DNA from: Exophiala sp. HKRS030 | Taxonomy: Eukaryota > Ascomycota > Eurotiomycetes > Chaetothyriales > Herpotrichiellaceae | Reading direction: 5' to 3' | Assembly (NCBI GenBank): GCA_023897205.1 | Contig: JAHWDD010000008.1 | Span: 3,100,001-3,164,000, forward strand | DNA: 64,000 bases | Shown here: one piece after another, positions 54,011-64,000 of the stretch | Layout: every line of letters starts with the position of its first letter | Numbering within the stretch: the stretch's first letter is position 1 | The notes under the pieces: model-generated | Told to the model about the DNA's origin: nothing | What the model saw: the letters and a program-made list of their open reading frames with translations, nothing else | Databases searched by the model: none | Program-made: the position numbers and the translations under genes

Positions 54011-55062
54011 AGCTACTGCTGCCGGGGTGGTTCTCCTTTAGTCAAGAGAAGAAAGAAGAATTCGTCCGCCAACTTTTTCAACTCAGAGACAAATTAGCTT
54101 GTTGTTCATTAATTATTCGTTCGAGACTCCCTTGTTGACGGTAACACTCGGTCAGAGATGTGGTGCAGATCACTTTCTGCTGGTTCTCCACTCTCGGACC
54201 TTAGGTACTGCAGGGACCGTGATTTCTGCTATAGTCATCGCGGTCCGCATCGGTCGGGATTTCATAACGGATGAAGCCGATTCCTTGTCATTCACCGACT
54301 TGTGTCGGCCACACTGGATAGTGGCATGATAGATTTGAACTACGGCCTCTGGCCATTAGCAGTTAACTACAGGGGTGGTTGGGCAAGGTTAGATACTCCA
54401 AGGAGGGCGAAAGTGATGCATCTGGGGAAACGGCTTGCTTGACGCATTGACGAGCAGCATTTCTGAGTACTTCTTATATTATGTCCTCAAAAGCTGACCT
54501 CTATGAAGCAGAGTACCAGGGTTGCAAGCACCAGAACCCTGGACAAATACCACTATGTTGTTGTTCGCGATCTTCTTGGGAGAGACTATGCGTAGTGACA
54601 CCTGCTTGCCTTACCCCTACCAAAACCCGGAATAGATGGCCTATGTTTCTTCTAGCCTGACCCTGATGGCTGTGTATACAAGATTCCTGAGGCTACGCAT
54701 GATATTGGCAACTATTATCCTTTGACTACAATAATAGTAGAATGCAGATATTCTGATCTTGTGTAGCTCTAAATCTCTGGAGCCATAGCAACGGCAAACA
54801 GACTCCTCAGTGGACAAGATGCTTGACACGCACACGCACAAATCTCTGTGTACCTTGATCACATTGTAAATTAGCCATTGAGCGATTGACTTGACATCAA
54901 CAACACAATGTAGAATTTGCTCGGACCGCATCAGACCGGACCCACTGGCAGCCTGGATCTCCCTTCCGTGAGTGGATCCAAACATGACATGTATCATGCA
55001 TACAAAAATAAGGGGAGACACCTCTGTACGTTGCATAAGACCAGTACCAAGTATCCTGAACA
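54011..55062. other. divergent promoter, aldehyde dehydrogenase / SDR
   Basis: About 1.05 kb between two start codons. No coding signal is recognised. Two CGGACCG-type words occur near 54923. Confidence 0.45.
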
Positions 55063-56052
55063 ATGGCGGCAATGGCTAGAATAGCAGTAGGAAACAGGCT
55101 CGCCGGAAAAGTAGCCATCGTGACGGGTGAGTTTTGGAGTCTTGGACCCTAAATTCCTAAGTTGACACGAGAGTTCAGGTGCTTCTTCTGGATATGGAGC
55201 AGGCATCGCTAGAGCTTTCGCTGCTCAAGGAGCGAAGGTCATGATCGCGGACCTCAACGAGGACGCTGGCAAGAAAGTGATCCAGGACTATCCAGGAAGT
55301 CTGCAATTCCACAGAACAGACGTCAGCAAGGACGACAACTGGAAGTCTCTCGTGGAAGCAACGAAAGCCTCGTTCGGTGGTCGAATAGACTGCCTGGTCA
55401 ACAATGCCGGTACAACTCATGCCAATCAGGTTCGTGTTCTTCTCATATCCACATGTTGGTCGTCGCCATCGTTGACAAGATTTATAGCCGTCACTCTCGG
55501 TAACGGAGGCAGATTTCGACAAATGCTTCAATGTCAATGTGAAAGGCGTCTACTTCGGTGTCAAGCACGTACTGCCAGTATTGCTTGAACAAAACTCTGG
55601 TGGCTCCATCGTCAATGTGGCTTCCGTGGGTGCAACAAGACCGAGACCAGGCTTGGTGTGGTACAACAGCTCAAAAGGAGCAGTAACTAATGTATGTAAT
55701 TCCTCTCCTCCTCCTCCTCCTCCTCCTCCTCCTCCTCCTCCTCCTAGCCTATTGTACCTTTTTGCTAAGAGATGGGATCTTACAGGTCACAAAAGGATTA
55801 GCAGCGGAGTTTGGGCCCCAGAAGATAAGGGTCAACTCGGTTTGCCCCTTACTTGGTGCCACTGGCTTGTTCGAACAGTTCAGCGGAGTCCCCAATACGC
55901 CGGAGAACCAGAAGAAGTTCTTGTCCAACGTGCCACTAGGCCGTCTTGCAGAAGCAGGAGACGTTGCAAATGCATGTGTATTCTTTGCCTCTGACGAGTC
56001 AGAGTTTATCACCGGCGTAAATCTAGAAGTGGACGGAGGAAGACACATATAG
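55063..56052 (+). CDS. short-chain dehydrogenase/reductase (SDR)
   Basis: Four exons (55063-55126, 55179-55429, 55488-55691, 55786-56052) give 261 residues. TGASSGYGAGIARAFA is the NAD(P)-binding TGxxxGxG signature, split by intron 1. DLNEDAG after beta-2 carries an Asp, suggesting NAD preference. NNAG and the catalytic Ser (VNVASVG) with YNSSK (YxxxK) are in place. The end, GVNLEVDGGRHI, is the usual classical-SDR end. Intron 3 contains a CTC microsatellite. The enzyme could interconvert a hydroxy acid and its oxo form in the surrounding pathway, for example a hydroxybutyrate-type substrate, but substrate is not evident. Confidence 0.87.
55703..55744. repeat. (CTC)n microsatellite inside an SDR intron
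   Basis: About 13 CTC units within intron 3 of the SDR gene (55692-55785), forming an extended pyrimidine tract before the acceptor. Length change here could alter splicing without touching the protein. Confidence 0.9.
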
Positions 56053-56418
56053 AATTAGGGTCTTTCAACCAAAAGCGAATTACTATTTGATAGATAAATG
56101 ATCATGTAACAGTCTGGACTCTTTGCGACATCTTACAGACCAACAACATTGGAGCCGGATATTCATATCGATACTGCTGAACAAAGCACAAGGCTTAGGC
56201 GCCGCCAGAACGTAATCTCCTGAGAAGCGTCGCGGTCCGATCAAGCCGCACTAGATGGATGCAAGGCGGGTCGATTCAATCCAGCCCGAAATCAGCCGAC
56301 ATCACGAAGCATTCTATCAAGCAAATACTATATTTATGAGCTCGACTGGGTCAAAGAAACCTCCCTCGACAAACAGTTAGTGTAGAAAACACGCCATTCA
56401 AGAGGATTGAGTCTTGCA
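56053..56418 (+). promoter_or_regulatory. promoter region of the semialdehyde dehydrogenase
   Basis: 366 bases between the SDR stop and the next ATG, same strand. A TATATTTATG run at about 56329 lies about 90 bases upstream of the ATG. No other element is seen. Confidence 0.4.
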
Positions 56419-58306
56419 ATGCGATCACGAACTCAGTTCTGGGGCAAGGTCCTCCAGTACCGCGGAGACAAGCACCCAATCTTTGCTAAATCACGGTCTG
56501 TTACGTGGAGAACCAGTCAACGATGCTTTTCATCAAAGGTAATCGAGAACAAGGCAATGGTGTATCTATCGTTCTTGCTAACAGAGCTCAGGCCAGGACG
56601 ACTCTGGAAAAGCTGCCATTGTTCACGGAAAAGGCTTACATTAATGGCAAATGGACGGAGGCCACATCGAGAAAATCATTTGATATCTTTGGTTCGTTGA
56701 ATTTCGAGAAATGTTGGACGACAGTGACTGACTAGGGGCAGATAAGTACTCTCATGAGAAGATCGGTTCATGTCCTGAAATGTCAGTATATCCAGTTAGA
56801 CCATATGTGACATCTGACACCCAAAATAGGGGCGAAGAAGATGTGGTCTCGGCAATATCTTCAGCGCAGCGTGCTTTCAAGTCTTTTCAGCACACTCATC
56901 CAAAGGCTCGAGCGAAGCTTCTTCGCAAGTGGTACAACCTGATGATGCAATATCGGAATGAACTTGCCACGATACTCATGTACGAGAACGGACGGCCTCT
57001 GTCTGGTGCACTACAAGAGATCGACTACGCGGCAGCATTCTTGGATTGGTTCGCCGGCGAGGCTGAGAGATCGTACGGCTATTCAGCGCAGGGCTCGATC
57101 CCCGGGAATAGGTTCGTCACTGTTGCCCAGCCGGTGGGTGTGGTCGGCATATTGACACCTTGGAACTTTCCTTCTGCCATGATAACTCGCAAGATAGCGG
57201 GAGCGATCGCTGCCGGATGTTCAGTGGTGATCAAACCAGCGGCTGAAACTCCGTACTCGGCTCTGGCATTGGCGAAATTGGCCGAACAGGCAGGCTTGCC
57301 TGAGGGTGTCATGAACATTGTGACCACGAACAAGAATGTCTCCTCCGTGGGCAAGGTCATGACCACGCATGATGACGTCAAGAAGATATCGTTTACTGGC
57401 TCTACTGGGGTAGGAAAACTGTTGATGCAGCAAGCCAGTTCCACATTGAAGAAGTGCTCGTTCGAACTTGGTGGCAATGCACCTTACATCGGTGAGAGCG
57501 ACCTGCAGAAAATCACCCTTTATCAAAGTATAGGGATTTTTGCTAACATCCTAATGTGTTTCTGAGTGTTCGATGACGCGGACCTGTCATTGGTGATGCA
57601 AGGCTTGCTTGCAGGCAAGTTTCGAGGATCTGGGCAAACCTGCGTCTCACCGAACAGGATCTACGTCCAAGCCGGCATCTATGACAAGTTCATCGATACT
57701 TTCAAAAAGGAAACCCAAGCTCAAATACGACCTGGACCTCTGGAGAATGCGGATACCACCCTGGGCTGTCTGATCACACCCAAAGCCGTATCCAAACTCA
57801 CCAACTTGGTTGCGGATGCCCAATCCAAAGGAGCAAAGGTCGTCCTGGGTGGAGAGAGAGCACCGGATGCGGCAGAAACCTTCTACCCGGCCACCATTCT
57901 GAAGGACATGACGTCCAATATGGAAGCTAGTAACACCGAGCTTTTTGGGCCTGTAGCGACCATCTATAGGTTTGAAGCAGAGGCGGAGGTCATCGAGGCA
58001 GCCAATCGTTCTCCAGTCGGTCTGGCAGGATATGTCTATACACAAGACGTTGCGCGTGCGTGGAGGACGGCCGAGGCGCTAGAAGGTAAGTCAAACACCG
58101 TTTAAGAGAGGAAAAGAAAGCTAAGAACGATATCAGTCGGTATGACGGGGATCAACACGGGCATAGTCTCAGATCCCTACGCCCCGTTCGGAGGAATCAA
58201 GCAGTCTGGGTTTGGCCGTGAAGGAGGACGACATGGGATTGAAGAGTTCCAAATTCAAAAGACCATCACGATGGGTGGTCTGGGAATGCCTTTGACACCA
58301 TTGTAA
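56419..58306 (+). CDS. succinate-semialdehyde-dehydrogenase-like enzyme, mitochondrial
   Basis: Six exons (56419-56538, 56592-56691, 56736-56781, 56830-57491, 57567-58085, 58137-58306) give 538 residues with consistent phase. Exon 1 is a 40-residue Arg/Ser-rich presequence (MRSRTQFWGKVLQYRGDKHP). The core is GabD-like: SYGYSAQGSIPGNRFVTVAQ, LTPWNFPSAMITRKI, the glutamate in FELGGNAP, and the catalytic Cys in FRGSGQTCVSPNRIYV. The end GGIKQSGFGREGG supports the same class. The family oxidises succinate semialdehyde to succinate using NAD(P). Exon 3 is only 46 bases. With the permease, PLP enzyme and succinyl-CoA ligase in the same cluster, a GABA-shunt-like flow is plausible. Related semialdehydes remain possible. 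Confidence 0.87.
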
Positions 58307-59488
58307 TAGCATGTTTGTCATGGTAATGTACGCGCACAATATCTTGAGGTCAGACTAGCTAGGATTTGGCGAAAGTGTGCTCGAATACTCGGAAGATACC
58401 ATTGTACAAAATCCTGAGTTGAAAGGCCATCAATTTAACCAGTGATGGTTCGAAGGTGGAGGGTCTTGGAAGGATGTCCCTCATAGCCAGTGATTCGTGA
58501 TAAGAGGGCCCCTTGTGACGCGCGTAGCTAAGATATTAAGTAACGTGGCTTACACTGATGCAGTGGGTTTGAAATTCGGATGTATTCTTCCTCTTCCCGC
58601 CATGTCCTTTCTGCATCTCTTTTGCTATCTTGACAAGGAGATGACGCCCTCGCTGATGAGACATGGGTGTCCAAACTCGCTCTTTGAATTATTGTGATCA
58701 AGAGACCGTCATCGACGATGACTACGATCAGCTTCACTACATCTGGACAGAACAATAGTACTTGGTGGGTGAACACGGTCCGATGAACCGTTAGGGCGAT
58801 CCACAAAGTGACTTGGCGGCCGTGTCTAACGGTCCGGGGACCGACTGCGTAGAACTTTTCACCTTGATGCCCGAGTTTTCCACGAGCCTTCAAGGCAGTG
58901 GCCTGAAATTTACTGTGCCTCGCAGTCGAGCGCACGCACCTGTCTGTGTCATCTGCGGTAACAGACTCTGAATACAATGTGCAGAAGCATGTCCTGCTAC
59001 CCCATTGGGGGGCCACAAACAAGGCATTCGCTGCGCTCTGCTACGTAGCGATGAAGATCTTTTTGACATATTGCAACTATTCCCCGAATATGTGGGTGCT
59101 CGGACCATCTTGTCGGGACGACCTGCACACGACAGTCAACGAAAGATCTTGACCCATGGGGTGACAACATTGTAGTAGGGCCCACAACAAGCTTTAGCAC
59201 CTGCGTTCTCGGTCGACAGGAGACCTAATCCGTACTATTCTGTGTAGTTGCTCGTGACCGAATCCGATGTCGGTCTCCACTCGTCACACCAACAAGGCAC
59301 CACCTCCGAAGGACACAATGTACCCCAGAAGCCTAGTGATCGTGATGAGGACATTGGGCCCCATATCAGCGGGGAATAATCCCCTCCATGGAGACACCAA
59401 GTGCAAAGAGAGGGCAGAAGTTCTCAAGGGAAGCAGAAGGAGAAAACTTGTAATTCTTTCCTCACCTAGAATTTTCTCTCCACCAGCA
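58307..59488. other. intergenic region
   Basis: About 1.2 kb between two rightward genes, holding the regulator promoter. No gene or repeat is recognised. Confidence 0.5.
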
Positions 59489-61756
59489 ATGTCCGACACT
59501 ATGGAAACACACCGAATTCAACGCGTTCGACAAGCCTGTCACAATTGTCGGTAAGAGGCACCCCCCAATGTTGCGAGGTCCCTTTGATTCAAAAGTCCAT
59601 TGAAAATGCAGAATTGCGCCTGATGCTAATAGGTGTTCTAGACGCAAGAAAGTGCGCTGTTCAGGAACGAAGCCGACTTGTTCTTTATGTCGTCGCTTAT
59701 CCCAGTCCTGCGTGTACATAGCCCCGGAGAGTGAACAAAGGAGCAAATCTCGCGGAACTTCGTCTGATGAGTTTCTTTCGTGGGATATGGGTGGAAGGCA
59801 ACCTGAAGTGGGTGATCCCAAGCCTTCCGAGACGAATGTAGTGGGTTTTCAGGCAGCTTCTTACACGTTGCAGGACGATCTTCGCACCATGCTCGAGGGC
59901 ATTGAGAGTAAATTAGCAGCTATGGCAGGGTCAATATCTCGGTGAGTACCAGCCATCATCAAGCACAAGTGGTCTACTAACAGAGAAGTCTGGCGGCCAC
60001 CGTGGAAACTCGTCTGTCAAATTCTGAGATGGGACCCAATCTGTCGACTCTAGACATGAAAGGACCGCTGAAACAATCCGGCACCCCCGACAATCTCCCA
60101 CCCCTTGAAGTCATAATGGCGGCTGCCGATCTATATTTCGAACATTGTCATAATCGTCCTTATTCGTTATTCCATGAAGTCTCTTTCAAAGCAAAGCTAG
60201 CCATGGGCCAGGTACCTCGTGCTCTGGTGTTTGCCATTCTTGCCAGCGCCGCGCGATATCCGTCAACCACTCCACTTCGGAACGGACCAGAAGCGATCGC
60301 GAGCTATGCAATAGAGTCCTGGAAAGCTCTCGTGTTGCCCTGGAATGGTATCGAGGACAGAATGGGTATCAGTATCGTTCAGACTATTCTGCTATTGGCC
60401 ATAATCGATTACACCGATGGTAAGGCGCAAGGATCGTGGATCAAAGTCGGACTGGCGATTCGAATCATTCAGGATTTTGGCTTGATGAGGGAGCCGGATG
60501 CGTGGCTGTCGGTGACCGAACAAGAAGAGCGGCGGAGGGTATTTTGGTCATTCTACATCTGTGACAAGCTGATGTCGTGTGGGCGCGAGAAGCCTTTGGC
60601 CATGCTGGACGAGGCTTGCAAAGTCCGACTGCCGAGCGGTGAAGACGAGTTCCGCAGTGAGAAGCCCTGGCGGCCGACGGCGACACTGGACGAAGTCAAC
60701 GGTGAGATGGGAGGTGTCAAGTCGACGCAGCTCAGCCCTTTTGCTATGTCGGTCAGGATAGCCTCCGTCTTGGGCCAATGTACGCGATACACACTCGGCG
60801 AACAGGGCGCGTCTGCTCAAGAAGTTCAGGCCCCCTGGAGTCCAACTTCCAGGCTGTCGACGATCCATGCAAATCTCCTCCAGATCGAATCCGACTTTCG
60901 ACTCAACATCCCCCTCGCAGAAATCGTCCGACAAGAGAACAGCAACAAGGACGGCTCCATTGACGCTCACAAAGTAGCGCCTCTCATATTCTCACGAACC
61001 CTCTTCCATCTCTGCCACTGTCTCCTCCGACATCCGATCATGTTTCGACGGCGTCTTCTCAACTACCAGGGACAAGCGCCCCTGAGTTTTTTAGTTCATT
61101 CGATGGATACTTGCCGCAGCCACGCGCAGGCCTTGGTCAATCTGATGCTAGAAGTCAAACAAATGAGCTGTCCATCGATATCGTCGGTTGGGGACCCTTT
61201 CTATGGCTATTGTGTAACCGTGGCGGCTACGATCCACGCCCTCTTCCTCCACTCTAGTGACCCTGCCATTGCAGAAGACGCCAGAGCCTGTCTCGATGCT
61301 TCTCTGCAGCTCCTGGAGGGCCTGGCTAAGCTCTGGAGGAGCACCAGTTTCATGGTACGTAAATCATTAATGAGCTACATGTATAAGCAATCACTAACGA
61401 AGCTCTCATCCACACAGGTCACACGACTGAGATCGTTACGCACAAATAGCGCTCGGTTCGCACCATTTCTACACCCTTCGACGAGACCCGATGTCCTGGG
61501 GCAAATCGATGTCACAGACATTGTTGAAGCCCTGGATTACGGTCGACTCTCCACGCCACTGAGCAAAACTTCCTGGGATGCATTCAACCCTTCTAATATT
61601 CCTTCTCCGGTGTATGATGACTTGTTGAACCTTTTTCCGCTCGGCTATACGAGACCCATAGTGCCCACCATATCGGATAGTCTCGAATCTTTACCGACGG
61701 AGTCCTGGAGCACGTTTCCAGCACCTCAACCATGGCTAGACGACCTCAACCTTTGA
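59489..61756 (+). CDS. Zn2Cys6 transcription factor
   Basis: Four exons (59489-59550, 59642-59941, 59986-61354, 61418-61756) give 689 residues. The zinc cluster starts near the N-terminus (Cys17, 20, 27, 34, 37, 44), and intron 1 splits it after the second cysteine. The middle homology domain (about 170-400) has PYSLFHEVSFKAKL, DGKAQGSWIKVGLAIRIIQD and RRRVFWSFYICDKLMSCGRE, a very typical fungal_trans signature. The intron at 61355-61417 is in frame and stop-free, so retention would still give protein; splicing is favoured by GTACGT...CACAG. It marks the right edge of the second catabolic cluster and is a candidate regulator. Its stop lies 44 bases from that of the convergent copper ATPase. 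Confidence 0.88.
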
Positions 61757-61800
61757 TCTTTGCTTCGTTTGTTGGGACACTCGACCCACAATAGGGTCAT

Positions 61801-64000
61801 TCATGTCTCTAAGCGGCTCATGAGACGATTGCGGAGTCTGACTCCTAGTACAGTCACCGATATCGAAGAAAACGACATCATGGCAGCCGCAGTAGACCTA
61901 GCGTGGTTCATGGAGTTAGCCGCCTTTCTGCACCACCGTTGTTACTGACAAAGAACACTTGTATGGACATACGGGGTTAGAGTCAAATTCCAGGATGCGC
62001 CCAAGCCAAGCGCTAGACTCAAGGCGATGACATTGTACACCAAGATCCAAACAAGATTGAAGTGTATCTGGGCCATCGTCTCTTTTGCAATCAGGAATAG
62101 AGCTGGGATGGAGTTGAGCTGGGACGAGAGAAGTACCACACTCCCTCCCGTGGTGAGGCATTGTTTACCATGAGCCATCATGATACCAACGTCTGCTGCG
62201 GCAAGACTGGGAGCGTCATTGATACCGTCGCCGATCTGTGTAAATACTGCGGTCAGCCATATTGAGAGAGACCATTGCACCGCTTGAATAGAGACACATG
62301 GACACATACCATTGCGACTTTTTCTCCTTGTTTTTGGAGCTTTTCAACGAGAAGAAGCTTTTCTGACGGAAGTGCACTTGTTGCAAGGACTGAGATACCT
62401 AGCTGTGATGAGACGCGTTGAGCTTCTGCCTTGACGTCTCCGGTAGCCTGCGATAGAAATCAGATTTTCAACGAACAAATTCTTGCAAATTTCAAAGAGG
62501 GGAGCCACAGCAGGCAACCGGACCGACTACGCACCATTGTAACGCTCAAACCTCGTTGTTGGAGCGCTTCGATAGCTTGCTTAGCATCGGATCGTATCTT
62601 GTCCTACCCAGAATATGAGTACGTAGGGAAAATCTTGGGATTATTCCAAAGATGAGACTCACCTGTAACCTGAAAACGCCAGCGAACTCATCGTCAATGG
62701 CGACGTAGACATTCAGTGCCTCTTTGGCCGCTTGCAGGTGTGGCTGCTCGACTATCTGTATGCCCATCGAGCTCAAGAACATGGCGTTACCAAGACAGAT
62801 CCTCCTCCACGAGCTATCGCCGACGTCGACATCACAGCGGAGACCTTGGCCGACAACCTCTTCAAGGTTCTTCAAACCTCCAAATTCTTTATACTTTCGC
62901 CACTGGGATTGGATGTTTTGGAGACAGCCACGGAACACGGCCAGACCTGCTGGACGAGCAACTCCATTTCGCTCTTCGGCTGCACAGACCAGGACACTGA
63001 GCTCTTCCCAACGATCACACCATGAGTCTTCAAGATCACAAGCAGCCATGTGAAGCTGGCCTTCGGTGACCGTTCCTGTCTTGTCCATCACGATGTGGCT
63101 GATTTCGTTTAGCTTCTCCATGTTGCGAGCACCTTCTACCATGAGGATACCCTTTCGGCGTGCCACATCTGTCACGAACAGAATTGGGAAGGTCAGCATT
63201 GTTCATTCATCCTGTGTAGGTTGAGAGTGGAGAGGAGTTTCTTGGTAGTACTCACCTACTCCTGCAGTAATGGCAACTGGAGTGGACAGACCCAGTGCAC
63301 ATGGACAAGATACTGCAAGGATCGTCATGGCTTTTCTAGCGGCAATGTTAATGCGCGCAAGGATGGAAAGTACAGAGGAGTCGGCCTCGCGAAAGGCAAT
63401 AACCGATCCAAAGATGGCCAATACGATTATCACGGTGACGAAGTATCGAATGACGATGTCGACATTCTGCTGCACCTGAACTTTACTTCCGATGGCTTCT
63501 TCGACCGTGTTGAGCATCTGGGTAAGAAAGGATCCTTGCTCGGTCTCGTGGATGATGGCGACCATACTGCCACTCCCGTTACGGGTACCGGCGAGGAGAA
63601 AATCTCCCGTCTTTTTGGTCTTGGGGAGAGACTCTCCCGTGATGATGGCCTCGTTGACCAAAGACGACCCGGAGAAGACGTAGCAGTCACAAGGGATGAT
63701 GGTGAAGGGCTCGATGCGGATTGTGTCCGACTTCCTGACCATGGAAGTCGGTATCAATTGCTGCTCAAAGGCTGTCAGCTAGAGGGATCTTCTCTATGTT
63801 GTCTCTCATCGACTCAAACTGACCTTGGTATCTGATAGCTTCACCCAGGATGTCTCTTCGATCAACGAATATAACGAGGCGAGCGCCTTTGTCCCCGTCC
63901 TCCGGGCTAACGCGTTCACGTACTTGCCGGCCGTGACCACCATGATCAGTCCGGCCGTCGTCTGCCAGTAGGTTTCTGCGCTGCCTGGATTGCTGCTTTG
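61801..64000 (-). CDS. P1B-type copper-transporting ATPase, 5' end outside window
   Basis: Seven exons are visible (63824-64000, 63256-63760, 62663-63168, 62535-62603, 62310-62447, 61973-62235, 61801-61897), giving the C-terminal 584 residues. Motifs are AIITGESLPKTKK (actuator TGES), VSCPCALG (the CPC metal site), VMDKTGTVTEG (phosphorylated Asp), VTMATGD, and IGDGINDAPSLAAADVG. The last short exon supplies the final membrane helix, STAAAMMSFSSISVTVLG, so the C-terminus is complete. The SEHP locus of the nucleotide domain reads GVARPAG, so the usual histidine is replaced. The CPC motif implies Cu(I) or Ag(I) export. N-terminal metal-binding domains lie beyond the window. Confidence 0.9.

Noticed and set aside
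61942..62235. Copper ATPase that seemed truncated, ending YVHTSVLCQ
   Set aside because: A GTATGT...TAG intron (61898-61972) joins to an exon at 61801-61897 that supplies the missing last membrane helix in phase.
1..64000. tRNA, rRNA, CRISPR arrays and transposases
   Set aside because: I saw no T-loop-like motifs with matching stems, no regularly spaced direct repeats and no transposase or reverse-transcriptase frames. A covariance-model scan would be decisive.

Overview
The window is nuclear DNA of a filamentous ascomycete. Genes lie on both strands with independent promoters. Most are split by short GT-AG introns of about 45-100 bases with CTNAC-type branch sites. The protein families (Zn(II)2Cys6 regulators, TRI12-type transporters, fungal FAD monooxygenases, mitochondrial presequences) are typical of Pezizomycotina. 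The mix of aromatic-catabolic genes and expanded regulators fits Eurotiomycetes such as black yeasts (Chaetothyriales), but that placement is inference. I see no tRNA, rRNA, CRISPR array, transposase or polyketide/peptide synthase.

Layout. (1) 1-12.6 kb is housekeeping-like: a long gene-poor stretch with microsatellites, a bromodomain/BRD8-like protein, a small coiled-coil protein, a quinone-oxidoreductase-like MDR enzyme and a Gep3/YqeH-type mitochondrial GTPase. (2) 12.7-42 kb is an accessory island with an aromatic-catabolism flavour: zinc alcohol dehydrogenase, TRI12-type MFS transporter, cytochrome P450, cupin, LigB-type extradiol dioxygenase, a catalytically dead aldehyde-dehydrogenase-like membrane protein, a CocE/NonD hydrolase, a phenol-hydroxylase-like and a salicylate-hydroxylase-like flavoprotein, and three regulators. 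One regulator combines C2H2 and Zn2Cys6 fingers, and its divergent neighbour has no DNA-binding domain. The salicylate-hydroxylase-like gene carries a 1-base frameshift. (3) 42.6-61.8 kb looks like a second catabolic cluster, bounded by two Zn2Cys6 regulators. It holds an amino-acid permease and a 2,2-dialkylglycine-decarboxylase-family aminotransferase sharing a divergent promoter with three CCGCGG elements. It also holds a single-gene beta-alpha fusion of succinyl-CoA ligase, a mitochondrial aldehyde dehydrogenase, a short-chain dehydrogenase and a mitochondrial succinate-semialdehyde-dehydrogenase-like enzyme. (4) A copper-type P1B ATPase runs off the right end.

How the genes may work together. 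In the second cluster a plausible flow is import of an amino acid, PLP-dependent transamination or decarboxylation, oxidation of the (semi)aldehyde in mitochondria, and CoA activation of the dicarboxylate by the fused ligase. Substrate identity (GABA-like, or an alpha,alpha-dialkyl amino acid) cannot be fixed from sequence. In the first island, ester hydrolysis, ring hydroxylation (P450 and two flavin monooxygenases), extradiol ring opening and aldehyde/alcohol redox steps would form a meta-type aromatic route.

The most notable single object is the succinyl-CoA ligase fusion. Both subunits are full length in one reading frame, and a second mitochondrial-presequence-like stretch is retained between them.
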